A DNA stretch of 64,000 bases from Solimonas sp. (GCA_030149365.1 JASBRP010000004.1:62001-126000), one strand, 5' to 3'. Counted from the stretch's first letter, positions 53,866 to 62,769 are shown. Notes: a model not told the origin generated them from the letters alone. Program-made: numbers and translations.

Positions 53866-54774
53866 ATGAACCGCCTGGATGCCATGCAGACCTTTGTGCG
53901 GGTGGCTGAACTGGGCAGCTTCACCCGCGCGGCCGAGGGGCTGGACCTGCCCAAGGCCAGCGTTTCCACCGCTGTCCAGCAACTGGAGGCGGCCCTGGGT
54001 ACGCGCCTGCTGCACCGGACGACCCGCCGCGTGGAGCTGACCCAGGACGGCCGTGCCTTCTACGAGAGGGCCAAGGACCTGCTCGACGACATGGACGAAC
54101 TGCAGGCGCTGTTCCAGCGGGGTGCGCAGGCCCTGCGCGGACGCCTGCGGGTGGACATGCCCAGTGGCGTGGCGCGCAACTTCATCCTGCCGCGCCTGCC
54201 GCAGTTCCTGGAAGCGCACCCGCAGCTGGAGCTGGAGCTCAGCAGCACCGACCGCCGCGTGGACCTGGTGCGCGAGGGCTTCGACTGCGTGCTGCGGGTG
54301 GGCACGCTGGGCGATAGCAGCCTGATCGCCCGGCCGCTGGGGGCCTTCCGCATCGCCAACGTCGCCAGCCCGGCCTACCTGCGGCGGCATGGCGTGCCTC
54401 AGACCCTGGAGGACCTGGCCGGGCACCGCCTGATCCATTACGTGCCGACCCTGGGCGCGCGGCCCGACGGCTTCGAGGTCCGGGAGGGGCAGGGCCACCG
54501 CAGCCTGCCGATGGCCGGGGCGCTGACCGTGAACAACGCCGAGGCCTATCAGGGCGCCTGCCTGGCGGGGCTGGGCATCATCTAGGCGCCGGCGGTGGGG
54601 CTGCAGCACCTGATGGCCGAAGGCGCCCTGGTGGAGGTGTTGCCGCAATACCGGGCCGAGCCCATGCCGGCGACCTTGCTTTATGCACGCCGGCGCAACC
54701 TGCCGCGGCGGGTGCAGGCTTTCATGTCATGGATGGCGGATACCCTGGCTCCCCATCTGGACCCTCTGGAGTGA
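53866..54774 (+). pseudogene. LysR family regulator interrupted by an in-frame amber codon
   Basis: Codons 1-239 encode a normal LysR protein: HTH MNRLDAMQTFVRVAELGSFTRAAEGLDLPKASVSTAVQQLEAALGTRLLHRTTRRVELT, effector domain GRLRVDMPSGVARNFILPRLPQFLEAHPQLELELSSTDRRVDLVREGFDCVLRVG, and AGALTVNNAEAYQGACLAGLGII. Then TAG (54583-54585) replaces what is normally a Gln codon (GLGIIQ, CAG to TAG by one C-to-T change). The same frame continues for 62 more sensible codons (APAVGLQHLMAEGALVEVLP ... FMSWMADTLAPHLDPLE) to TGA at 54772-54774. The restored length, 302 aa, is typical of LysR. A 239-aa truncated protein may still be made. Confidence 0.88.
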
Positions 54775-54924
54775 ACCGACAATCGGCCATTTGTCGGCCC
54801 TTACTTCAATTGGGTTGGCTATGCTATTGACGGGGCTGCACAAATAATGAGAAACAAGCAGCCTAGTATAAATAAGATCCATCACGAGACCGCCAAGCCG
54901 GTCCGCACGACAACGAGGACTCAC
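54775..54924. other. Promoter region of the export cluster
   Basis: 150-base A/T-richer spacer upstream of the TolC-family gene. TTGACG at about 54828 and TATAAA at about 54868 are promoter-like but not at standard spacing to each other. An alternative in-frame start at 54847 lies here and is rejected because it gives no signal peptide. Confidence 0.4.
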
Positions 54925-56307
54925 ATGCGTTTGAGGAAGACACCCGGCGCGGGGGGAATTGCGCGGGCTGTCCTGGGGGCGTGGCTGGCGGTGGGCCTGC
55001 AGGCAACGGCTTCGGCGCAGGGACAGACCGATCTGCTGGCGGTGTACAGCGATGCGCTGGAGCGCAACCCGCAGTACCGCGCAGATGCGGCGCAGTATCG
55101 CGCGGCCCAGCAGTTGGTGCCGGCAGCTTTCGGCAAGCTGCTGCCGCAGGTGGGCCTGCGTGCGCGCTACGAACACATCTGGGAAAAGATCGAAGGCCAG
55201 TACTACAACGTCCAGAGCTTCACGTTCGACGACGACTACGACCGCCATGGCTACGGCGGCGTGCTGCAGCAGGTGATCTACAACGGCGCCATCCTGGCTG
55301 ACCTCGACGCTGCCAAGCTGCGCGTGGCGCAGGCTGGATTCGCGCTGGAAGGGCGTCAGGATGCCCTGGGCGTGGAAGTGGTGGAGAGCTACTTCGCTGC
55401 GCTGGGTTCCGAAGAGGGCCTGCGCTACGCCAACGCCGAGGTCGAGACGCTGCGCCAGGAGTCCGAGCAGGCCAGCGCGCGCGCCGATGCGGGACTGGCG
55501 CTGGAAGCCGACAAGCAGGTTGCGCTGGCCGCCTACGAGCTGGCCCTGGCAAGCCAGGCCGAAGCCCGCTCGCTGGTGGAGAGCACCAAGCTGCGCCTGG
55601 AGAACCTCACCGGCCAGCGCTACGGCACGCTCAAGCTGCTGCCGGCGGATGTCGCGCTGGAGCTGCCGCAGCCGATGGACGAAAACGCCTGGATCGAACG
55701 CGCACGCACCCACAACGCTTTCGTGCTGGCGCGCACCGCCGGCCTGGAAGTGGCGCGCAAGGAACTGACCAGTGCCAAGCGCGAGCGCTGGCCGCGGCTC
55801 AATGCACAGGGCACGGCGTTCTGGGACAACTATGGCGGCGGCGTGGTCGGCGAGCGTGACGAGGAAGAACAGCGCATCGGCGTGATCCTGGACCTGCCGA
55901 TCTACTCCGGTGGCCAGATCAGCGCGAAGATCGAGGCCAACAAGGCCGGCATCATCGGCGCCGAGGCGCTGCTGGAGCAGGCGCGGGCCGAGGCGGTGCA
56001 GCACACGCGCCAGGCCTACCTGACGATCACCACCGGCCTGCTCAAGGCCCAGGGCCTGAAGCGTGCCGTGGAGGCCGCCAATGCGGCGGAACAAGCCACG
56101 CGTTCCGCCTACGAGGCCGGCACCCGCACCAACGCGGACCTGCTGCAGGCCATCGGCACGCGCTATGACGCCGAGCGCAACTATGCACTGATCCGCTACC
56201 GCATCCTGCACGCGAGCATCCAGTTGCGCGCTGCGTCCGGAACGCTGGTGACGGCGGACCTGATCGGCCTCAATCGCCTGCTGCAAGCCGGTGAGCTGAC
56301 GCCCTGA
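54925..56307 (+). CDS. TolC-family outer-membrane efflux protein
   Basis: 460 aa from ATG at 54925 with GAGG upstream; signal peptide MRLRKTPGAGGIARAVLGAWLAVGLQATASAQ. Two OEP repeats: LLAVYSDALERNPQYRADAAQYRAAQQLVPAAFGKLLPQVGLRARYEH, then long helices (LGVEVVESYFAALGSEEGLRYANAEVETLRQESEQASARADAGLALEADKQVALAAYELALASQAEARSLVESTKLRLENLTG), repeated in the second half (KAGIIGAEALLEQARAEAVQHTRQAYLTITTGLLKAQG). Forms the outer-membrane channel. It starts a four-gene cluster and is 11 bases upstream of the adaptor gene, so it very probably serves that system. Confidence 0.94.
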   Translation: MRLRKTPGAGGIARAVLGAWLAVGLQATASAQGQTDLLAVYSDALERNPQYRADAAQYRAAQQLVPAAFGKLLPQVGLRARYEHIWEKIEGQYYNVQSFTFDDDYDRHGYGGVLQQVIYNGAILADLDAAKLRVAQAGFALEGRQDALGVEVVESYFAALGSEEGLRYANAEVETLRQESEQASARADAGLALEADKQVALAAYELALASQAEARSLVESTKLRLENLTGQRYGTLKLLPADVALELPQPMDENAWIERARTHNAFVLARTAGLEVARKELTSAKRERWPRLNAQGTAFWDNYGGGVVGERDEEEQRIGVILDLPIYSGGQISAKIEANKAGIIGAEALLEQARAEAVQHTRQAYLTITTGLLKAQGLKRAVEAANAAEQATRSAYEAGTRTNADLLQAIGTRYDAERNYALIRYRILHASIQLRAASGTLVTADLIGLNRLLQAGELTP

Positions 56308-56318
56308 GGGAAGCGCCC

Positions 56319-58667
56319 ATGTCGTCCGGCCATCCGTTCCGTCGCTACGGCACGACCGAACCCGTCGAGGTTCCGGGAGAGTTGCGCGCGCCGCGGCGTC
56401 CACCACCGACGGTGACGGATGAAACCTTCACTCCGGTGGAGCTGGCGCTGGCGCGCCTGTACGACGGCCAACGCGACGCCGACACCATCCTGGCGCTGGC
56501 GAGCCGCGAGCTGCAGCTGGAGCTGGACCGCCAGGAGCTCGAGGCCTTCGCGGCGCGCCTGGCCATCGCCGGCCAGCTGCAGGCCGGCGAGTGGGAGCCG
56601 TTGCCGTCGCCGGCCATCAGCGATTCCGCACAGGGCGAGCGGCTGCGTCCGCCGGGGCCCTGGGCGATGCCGCCTTCGACCATGCCCGGCTCGCTGGCCG
56701 GCCCGGGTACCTTCGGCGGCCTGCTGGGCCTGATCACCGACCGCCGCGGCATCGCGCGCCGGCCCTGGACCCAGATCGATCCGCAACCCTGGCTGCGTCT
56801 CGGCCAGCTGCTGAACTGGCCGCTGACCGGCCGCAGCGGCGCGCTGGCCTTCACGGCCCTGCTGGGCTTCGTCTTCCTCGGCCTCTGGCAGCTGCGGCTG
56901 GAAGCGGCGGTGGACCTGCTGCGCATCCGCTCCTGGGTGGGGCTGGCCGGCACGCTGTGGCTGGCGCTGACGCTGATCCATGTCTTCGGGCAGTCGGCGC
57001 GTGCCGCGGCCATCCAGTATTTCACCGGCGTGCGGCCGGAGATCGGCCTGATGCGCGGGCCCTTCGTCTTGCCGCTGGCCTATATCGACACCGCCGGCCC
57101 TGCCGAGCGCGCCAACCGTTCGCAGCGCAGCCGCATCGTCGCCTCGGCGATCACCGGCCTGGCGCTGTTGTTCAGCGTCTCCACGATCTTCTGGATGATC
57201 AGCCGCGGCAGCCAGACCTCGGTGCCATCGGTGGCCTTGTGGGTGGCGGTGATCTCGCTGTTCACGCTGCTGTTGCGCCTCAATCCGCTGGCGCGGCGCG
57301 ACGGCTATTACCTGCTGGCCCAGCATCTCAACCTGCCGGACCTGCGCGAGCAGGCCATGGCGGCGCTGCTGGGCTACATGCGCACGGGTTGGGTGATGCA
57401 GCAGCGTCGCCTGGACCTGCGCACGCTGATGATCTATCTGGTGCTGTGCGCGATCAGCCTGATCGCGCTGATGTCCTTGTTCCTTGCCTTTGCCGGTCGC
57501 TGGGTGATCGAGAGGCAGGGTGGTATCGGTTTTCTTCTTGTAGTCGCGTTCATGGGGGTTCTTGTGAGTCAGTCATACCGCAACTCGCGCGGCGGTGCCG
57601 CCAACACCGGCCTGGGGGTCCCCGGACACCCGTGGTGGAAGTTCTGGGCCGACTTCTCCCGCAAGCAATGGATCATCGTCGGCATCGTCCTGCTGATCCT
57701 GGTGCTGCCCTATCGCTACAGCGCCAGCGGTGACTTCGTGGTGCTGCCGAGCGCTCGCGCCGATGTCCGCGCGCTGACTGCCGGCGACGTGCGCGAGGTG
57801 CTGGTCAAGGAAGGCGACGTGGTCAAGGCGGGGCAGGTGATCGCCCGCATCTCCGACTACGAGCAGCGCGCCCTGGTGGCCGCCGCCGAGGCGCGCCTGG
57901 CCCAGCTCGAAGCCGACATGTCGATCGCCAAGAAGGGCGGCAAGCCGGAAGAAGTGGTGGTGGCCGAGAGTGCGGTGCAGACCGCGCAGACCCGCGCCGA
58001 CGTGTCGGCGGCGCAGGCCAAGCGCCTGCTGGGCGCCTACCAGAAGAAGTCGGTCACGGCGCAGGACTACGATCGCGCCAAGGGCATCGCGGATGTCGAT
58101 GCCAAGGCCCTGGAAGAAGCCAAGAGCCGCCTGGGCCTGGTGCGCAGTCCGGCGGTGGGCGATCGCCTGAAGGCCATCGAGGCGCAGTTGCGCGAGGCGC
58201 AGGCCGAACTGGCCTACCAGCAGGAGCGCCTGAGCTACACCAAGATCACCGCGCCGATCGCCGGCCGCGTGGTCAGCGGCTCGCTGATGTTCTCGCGCGG
58301 CAGCTTCCTCAACCGCGGCGACCAGCTCGCCACTATCGAGGACGCCGGCCAGCGCATCGCGGAGGTGAAGCTGCCGGAAAACACGATCGGCGAGATCGAG
58401 CTCGACAACGCGGTCACCGCCAAGGCCTGGGCCTTCCCGGCCACCGGCTTCGACGGCAAGGTAACCAGCATCGCTCCGGTCGCCGAAGACGGCGAGTACG
58501 GCAAGGTGGTGCGCGTGCAGGTGGCGCTGGAAGACCCGAAGAACAAGCTGCTGCCGGGCCTCACCGGCAATGCCAAGGTCTCGGGTGGCTGGTACCCGCT
58601 GTTCTTCGCGTTCACTCGCGCCATCGGCCGCTTCCTGTTCGTCGAAGTCTGGTCCTGGATCCCGTGA
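56319..58667 (+). CDS. RRE/PqqD-like - degenerate M50 peptidase - HlyD adaptor fusion
   Basis: 782 aa. Residues about 33-92 resemble a PqqD-type winged-helix RiPP-recognition element (LARLYDGQRDADTILAL ... LDRQELEAFAARLAIAGQL). Residues about 170-420 form a multi-pass membrane domain like M50B zinc peptidases: IHVFGQSARAAAIQYFTG (221-225) stands where HELGH is expected, so the catalytic Glu and second His are lost, while LNPLARRDGYYLLAQHLNLP keeps the Asp (D328). After a further helix (IIVGIVLLILVLPY), residues about 472-760 are HlyD-like: lipoyl half-motifs (ALTAGDVREVLVKEGDVVKAGQVIARI ... YTKITAPIAGRVVSGSL), a coiled coil between, and a beta-barrel. An inner-membrane adaptor expected to dock TolC. 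Function as exporter is inferred. Confidence 0.82.
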   Translation: MSSGHPFRRYGTTEPVEVPGELRAPRRPPPTVTDETFTPVELALARLYDGQRDADTILALASRELQLELDRQELEAFAARLAIAGQLQAGEWEPLPSPAISDSAQGERLRPPGPWAMPPSTMPGSLAGPGTFGGLLGLITDRRGIARRPWTQIDPQPWLRLGQLLNWPLTGRSGALAFTALLGFVFLGLWQLRLEAAVDLLRIRSWVGLAGTLWLALTLIHVFGQSARAAAIQYFTGVRPEIGLMRGPFVLPLAYIDTAGPAERANRSQRSRIVASAITGLALLFSVSTIFWMISRGSQTSVPSVALWVAVISLFTLLLRLNPLARRDGYYLLAQHLNLPDLREQAMAALLGYMRTGWVMQQRRLDLRTLMIYLVLCAISLIALMSLFLAFAGRWVIERQGGIGFLLVVAFMGVLVSQSYRNSRGGAANTGLGVPGHPWWKFWADFSRKQWIIVGIVLLILVLPYRYSASGDFVVLPSARADVRALTAGDVREVLVKEGDVVKAGQVIARISDYEQRALVAAAEARLAQLEADMSIAKKGGKPEEVVVAESAVQTAQTRADVSAAQAKRLLGAYQKKSVTAQDYDRAKGIADVDAKALEEAKSRLGLVRSPAVGDRLKAIEAQLREAQAELAYQQERLSYTKITAPIAGRVVSGSLMFSRGSFLNRGDQLATIEDAGQRIAEVKLPENTIGEIELDNAVTAKAWAFPATGFDGKVTSIAPVAEDGEYGKVVRVQVALEDPKNKLLPGLTGNAKVSGGWYPLFFAFTRAIGRFLFVEVWSWIP

Positions 58668-60139
58668 TCGAACTGCCGCCGGCGCCCAGCGAGGCCGACT
58701 TTCGCCTGACCGCTCCCAGCGGTTTCGGCGACGGCTGGAACCACTATGCGCACAGCATGGCGGTGTTCCAGGGCCGCGTGTACGTCGGCACCACGCGCGG
58801 CGCCTTCGCGGGCCTGAAGTTCGGCATCACGGTGCCGGCGTTGAATCCCTGGCCGATCGAAACGCCGCCGGGGCTCTACGACATCGACCGCCGCGCGGAG
58901 ATCTGGGAGTACGAGCCGGTCACCGCGGTATGGCGGCTGGCCTTCCGCTCGCCCACCGTGACCGGCGTGAATGGCCGCCCCAACGTGCCGAGCTATATCG
59001 GCTACCGCGGCATGAACGTCTTCCAGGACGTCAACGACAGCAAGCCCTGCCTCTACATCTCCACCTGGTCGCCGCACCTGGCGCATTCGCCCGACGTGTT
59101 GCGCACCGAGGACGGCGTCAACTTCACCAAGATCCCGCGCCCGCCCTGGAGCCCGGCGGTGCGCGCCTGCCGCACCTTCCAGCCCTTCAAGGGCCGCGTG
59201 CACATGAGCCCCACGGCCTCCGGCACGGCCAAGGGCTACAACCAGGACGTGGGCTCCGAGGCGGTGATCTACGCCAACGGCGACCTGCAGAACGGCAAGT
59301 GGACGCCGGCCAACGACGAGGGCTTCGGCGACAAGAACAACGTCACCATCTTCGAGATGGGCGTCTACGACGATCACCTCTATGCCGGCGTGATGAATCC
59401 GGTCACCGGCGGCGAGTTGTGGAAGACGCCGGGCGGCGACCTGCCCTACAAGTGGACCCGCGTATTCGACCGCGGCGCCGGCCGCGGCCCGCAGAACGAG
59501 GGCCCGGGTGCGATGTGCGAGTTCAAGGGCGCGTTCTACGTCGCCTGCGCCATCGTCAACGGCGGGTTCCACCGCGAGTACAAGATCGGCCCCGCCGCGG
59601 CCGAGATGCTGCGTATCTGGCCCGACGATTCCTGGGACCTGATCGTGGGCGAGCCGCGCATGACCGAGCAGGGGCTCAAGGTGCCGCTGTCCGGTTATTC
59701 GCCGGGCTTCGACAACATCTTCAACGGCTACATCTGGCGCATGGAAGTGCATGAGGGCTGGCTCTACGCCAGCACCATGTCCTGGGCCATGCTGATGCCC
59801 TACCTGCCGCTGCATGCCTGGCCGGCCGACGTGCATGGCGTGATCCGCCGCCTGGGCGTGGACCGCCTCGCCGAGACCGGTGGCTGCCAGCTGTGGCGCA
59901 CGCATGACGGCGTGCACTGGGAGCCGGTGACGCGCAATGGTTTCGGCAACAAGTACAACTGGGGTATCCGCACCCTGGCCTCCACCCCGCAAGGGCTGAT
60001 GGTGGGCACGGCCAATCCCTTCGGCCCGCGCGTGGCGGTGGAGCGTGATGGTGCCTGGGGCTACGTGGACAACCCGCGTGGCGGTTGCGAGCTGTGGATC
60101 GGCAAGACCGGTGCACGCGAGGCGGCGACCCGTGGCTGA
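58664..60139 (+). CDS. Beta-propeller protein of the export cluster, function unknown
   Basis: 491 aa starting with GTG that overlaps the previous stop (GTGA), so translationally coupled. No signal peptide. Repeated propeller strands: SMAVFQGRVYVGTTRGAF, IWEYEPVTAVWRLAFRS, GGELWKTPGGDLPYKWTRVFDRG, AMCEFKGAFYVACAIVNGG, CQLWRTHDGVHWEPVTRNGFGNKYNWGIRTLASTPQGLMVGTANPFGP, GGCELWIGK. The W-x-DG..W...DGFGN..N.GIR pattern occurs in a widespread uncharacterised family. The predicted site is cytoplasmic unless exported by the neighbouring system. It could be a substrate, scaffold or modifying partner. Confidence 0.75.
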   Translation: MIELPPAPSEADFRLTAPSGFGDGWNHYAHSMAVFQGRVYVGTTRGAFAGLKFGITVPALNPWPIETPPGLYDIDRRAEIWEYEPVTAVWRLAFRSPTVTGVNGRPNVPSYIGYRGMNVFQDVNDSKPCLYISTWSPHLAHSPDVLRTEDGVNFTKIPRPPWSPAVRACRTFQPFKGRVHMSPTASGTAKGYNQDVGSEAVIYANGDLQNGKWTPANDEGFGDKNNVTIFEMGVYDDHLYAGVMNPVTGGELWKTPGGDLPYKWTRVFDRGAGRGPQNEGPGAMCEFKGAFYVACAIVNGGFHREYKIGPAAAEMLRIWPDDSWDLIVGEPRMTEQGLKVPLSGYSPGFDNIFNGYIWRMEVHEGWLYASTMSWAMLMPYLPLHAWPADVHGVIRRLGVDRLAETGGCQLWRTHDGVHWEPVTRNGFGNKYNWGIRTLASTPQGLMVGTANPFGPRVAVERDGAWGYVDNPRGGCELWIGKTGAREAATRG

Positions 60140-61031
60140 AACACAATCTCCGATCTGGCTGCTCGGCGCGCCGTTTTCAGGCGTGACCTGGCTGGCCGGC
60201 GTGCTGGGCACGCATCCGCAGCTCTACGCCACGCCGCAACTGCATCTGTCGCTGGCCGACGACGTCGGCAACCTGCTGGAGGTCTTCGGCGCGAGCCAGG
60301 GCGAGCATGGACACGGCCTGCTGCGCACCGTGGCCGAGATTGCCTGTGGTGGCCAGGACGACAGCGGCATTGCCGGCGCGAAGCAGTGGCTGGAACAGCG
60401 CCGCAAGCTCAGCACCGCGGCCTTGCTGCAGGAGCTGGCCGCGCGCGTGGCGCCGCGGCGCCTGGTGATCCCCGATGCCGAGACCGCGCTGCGCGCCTAC
60501 GAGCTGCTGCGCCTGACACAGATGGCGCCGGCCGCGCCGATCGTCCACCTGCTGCGCCATCCCTGGACGCAGGGGCGGCTGATGAGCAGCTGGTGCAAGG
60601 AACGGCTGTTCGTGCCGGTGGACTACAAGGACTACTCCCAGGACCCGCCGCAGGTGGAGCCGCAGGTGCCCTGGCTGCGCGCGCAGATCAACCTGGATCG
60701 CGCGGCCGCGCACACGAAGATGCACCGCGTCAGCACCGAGGCGCTGGACCGCGATTTCAATGCCACGCTGGCCGTGCTTTGCCAGTGGCTGGGCGTGGAT
60801 GCGGACCCGTCCACGCTGGCGCTGATGGCCGATCCCGGCCGCTGGCCCTATGCCGGACTCGGCCCTGCCGAAGCGCCGGGCGGGCTGGAGCCCGACGTGC
60901 TGATGGATTGGCCGGCGGACCTGTCGGCCCAGGCCCCGGCCGGAAGCCTCGAGGCTTCCTTGCCCTGGCGCGAAGACGGCATGGGCTTCGACGCCCAGGT
61001 GCGCCAGCGCGCTCGGGACTATGGCTACTAG
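60132..61031 (+). CDS. Sulfotransferase-like protein of the export cluster
   Basis: 299 aa from GTG at 60132, overlapping the propeller gene by 8 bases. N-terminal PAPS-loop-like SPIWLLGAPFSGVTWLAGVLGTHPQLYATPQLHL (SGxTWL kept, usual Arg/Lys before S replaced by Phe). A second motif, APIVHLLRHPWTQGRLMSSW, matches the 3'-phosphate-binding R...S segment (LLRHP...SSW). C-terminal part MHRVSTEALDRDFNATLAVLCQWLGVDADP is typical of the Sulfotransfer_3 family. It would transfer sulfate from PAPS to a peptide or small molecule; the acceptor is unknown. Last gene of the cluster. Confidence 0.72.
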   Translation: MAETQSPIWLLGAPFSGVTWLAGVLGTHPQLYATPQLHLSLADDVGNLLEVFGASQGEHGHGLLRTVAEIACGGQDDSGIAGAKQWLEQRRKLSTAALLQELAARVAPRRLVIPDAETALRAYELLRLTQMAPAAPIVHLLRHPWTQGRLMSSWCKERLFVPVDYKDYSQDPPQVEPQVPWLRAQINLDRAAAHTKMHRVSTEALDRDFNATLAVLCQWLGVDADPSTLALMADPGRWPYAGLGPAEAPGGLEPDVLMDWPADLSAQAPAGSLEASLPWREDGMGFDAQVRQRARDYGY

Positions 61032-61058
61032 GACCTCGCGTAGGACCTCGCGCGAGCA

Positions 61059-61550
61059 CTAGCGCTCGCGCGTCTCCACCACCACGCCGTTGCGCAGCTT
61101 CACCACGAAGGGGAAGCTCTCCATGCGCCGCGAGAAGACCCACAGCTCGTAGCGGCCGTCTGCGTCCAGGCCCTGCTCGGTGTTGTGATCGGTATGGTTG
61201 CCGGCGGCCGCCAGGACTTCCTCCGCCTTCATGCCGGGCAGCACCCGGTTGCCCATGATGGCTGAGCGGACTTCCGCCGGCGTCGGTGCAGGGGGCACTG
61301 CGGCGCTCGTGGAGGACGGCTTGGCGGCTGGAGCGGCGGTGTCGGGTGAGCGGGTGGCGGGTGCGGTTTCCGGCAACGCGGGGACAACCGACAGCGGTGG
61401 CAATGCCACTGGCCCGCCGCTGCGACCGGCGCAGGGCTTGTCCTGGTAGGTGGGCGGCTTTCCCGGGACTTCGCAGCGGTAGACCTGCGCGCTCGCGGGC
61501 GCGGCGATCAGCAGCAGGGAAAGCAGCCAGGTACGGAGCGGGGATCGCAA
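61059..61550 (-). CDS. DUF4124-type exported protein
   Basis: About 163 aa. TTG at 61550 (AGG 7 bases upstream) gives a standard signal peptide (LRSPLRTWLLSLLLIAAPASAQ); the ATG at 61613 would add 21 charged residues before it. Mature start VYRCEVPGKPPTYQDKPC matches the DUF4124 domain with two Cys. A Pro/Ala/Thr-rich linker follows, then a C-terminal SmpA/OmlA-like segment (VLPGMKAEEVLAAAGNHTDHNTEQGLDADGRYELWVF). Periplasmic, function unknown. Convergent with the export cluster. Confidence 0.72.
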   Translation of the reverse strand: MRSPLRTWLLSLLLIAAPASAQVYRCEVPGKPPTYQDKPCAGRSGGPVALPPLSVVPALPETAPATRSPDTAAPAAKPSSTSAAVPPAPTPAEVRSAIMGNRVLPGMKAEEVLAAAGNHTDHNTEQGLDADGRYELWVFSRRMESFPFVVKLRNGVVVETRER

Positions 61551-61627
61551 GAGGGAGCCTGCCTTTTCGAACTCTCGTGGACTTGCCGGTGTCAGTCGGC
61601 GGTGACCATGCAAGGGAGTGTACGCCG

Positions 61628-61843
61628 ATGAACATCAGCATGGCCGGGCTGGGGTTGCTGCTGGTGTTGGCAACCGCGGGCTGCTCCTCGCAGCAGGTCT
61701 ATGACAGCACCTCGGAGCTGCGGGCGCAGGAGTGCAACAAGCTGGAGCCTGGCGAGCGGGCGGATTGCCAGCAGCGCGCACGCACGCCCTACCCGGAGGT
61801 TAGGGCGGCGCGGCAGGAGGCGGGGGGCAGCACCGCACCCTGA
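61628..61843 (+). CDS. Small lipoprotein
   Basis: 71 aa. MNISMAGLGLLLVLATAGCSSQQ: a signal II peptide with lipobox ATAGC, followed by a hydrophilic tail containing two more Cys (QECNKLEPGERADCQQRA), which could form a disulfide. The frame is open further upstream, but antisense to the DUF4124 gene, so the ATG with a lipobox is chosen. Short Cys-pair lipoproteins like this occur widely in gammaproteobacteria without known function. Confidence 0.68.
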   Translation: MNISMAGLGLLLVLATAGCSSQQVYDSTSELRAQECNKLEPGERADCQQRARTPYPEVRAARQEAGGSTAP

Positions 61844-62298
61844 CCAGGATGCTTGCCGGCCCTGGATTCTGGGGCGGTATCTGGGCCGATCAGGGGCCAG
61901 CGCAAGCCTGGGACGTGGCCGAGGCCACCGCCAAGGCCGGTGAACTGACCAGTTATCTGGAACTCCGGCGATACCATCCACGGTAAGCCCCTCGAAGCGG
62001 AGCGCGAGGCCGTCGGGCTGCTGCTGGCGGAGGCGGGCAAGACCTGGTCGGGGATCGCCGGGCAGTGCACCCGATAGCGGGGCGTCCGTCGGAAACCGTC
62101 CCCGGGTCTGCCGCTGGCCGAAGCCGGTCCCTCCGGTCCGGAATCGACGTAGGCAAATTCTCCCACCCCGGTTGTATGGTTGCTGTAAAGGACGGCTGGT
62201 AGGCTCCGGCGTCCGAAGATGTCTGACCCAGCGTCAGGCACGGTGCCACCAACAAGATTCCCAGGCGGGGCAGGACGCCCCGACGCAAAGAACCGTTC
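61844..62298. other. 455-base region without an intact gene; possible frameshifted remnant
   Basis: From ATG 61849 one frame runs 45 codons (MLAGPGFWGGIWADQGPAQ...) to TAA at 61984-61986. The next frame carries a protein-like C-terminus (NSGDTIHGKPLEAEREAVGLLLAEAG ... GIAGQCTR) up to TAG at 62075-62077. Joining them by a one-base shift near 61960 gives a continuous helical sequence, so this may be a decayed small gene. 62078-62298 looks non-coding and should hold the promoter of the MaoC gene. Confidence 0.35.
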
Positions 62299-62769
62299 AT
62301 GAGTCATAAGCTCGTCGATTACCGCTTCGATCGCATACCCGCCTTCCTGGGCCAGGAGCTGGGCGTCAGCGAGTGGATGACGCTCGAGCAATGGCGCATC
62401 GACGAGTTCGCCCACTGCACCGGCGACGACCAGTGGATCCACACCGATCCGGAACGCTGCGCCCGGGAAAGCCCCTACGGCGTGCCCATCGCCCATGGCT
62501 TCCTGACGCTGTCGCTGCTGGCGCAGCTGATGAACGACCTCAAGCTGATGCCCGAGGGCACCACCCTGGCCCTGAACGCCGGCATCAACAACGTGCGTTT
62601 CAAGAGCGTGGTGAGGGTGGGCAGTCGTATCCGCGTCCGCGTTAAACTGGCCGCGGTGACGCCCAACGGACCGGACCGCCTGCTGACCATTTCCGCCTGT
62701 GCGCTGGAAGTGGAGGGCGAGAAAGATCCGGCCTTGCTGGCGGATATCGTCGTGCTGCTGTGCCGCTGA
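62299..62769 (+). CDS. MaoC family dehydratase (R-specific enoyl-CoA hydratase-like)
   Basis: 156 aa single hot-dog domain. Hydratase motif: QWRIDEFAHCTGDDQWIHTDPERCARESPYGVPIAHGFLTLSLL, with the catalytic Asp (D...H) and the GxPIAHGFLTLS loop. LNAGINNVRFKSVVRVGSRIRVRVKL completes the fold. NodN/PhaJ-like. Probably hydrates 2-enoyl-CoA to (R)-3-hydroxyacyl-CoA, which could link beta-oxidation to polyester or signalling lipids (inference). It is 41 bases upstream of the next lipoprotein gene, likely the same transcript. Confidence 0.92.
   Translation: MSHKLVDYRFDRIPAFLGQELGVSEWMTLEQWRIDEFAHCTGDDQWIHTDPERCARESPYGVPIAHGFLTLSLLAQLMNDLKLMPEGTTLALNAGINNVRFKSVVRVGSRIRVRVKLAAVTPNGPDRLLTISACALEVEGEKDPALLADIVVLLCR

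Noticed and set aside
54583..54585. Amber codon in the LysR gene as recoding (readthrough or pyrrolysine)
   Set aside because: No recoding signals or pyl genes are visible; a CAG-to-TAG mutation is the simpler explanation.
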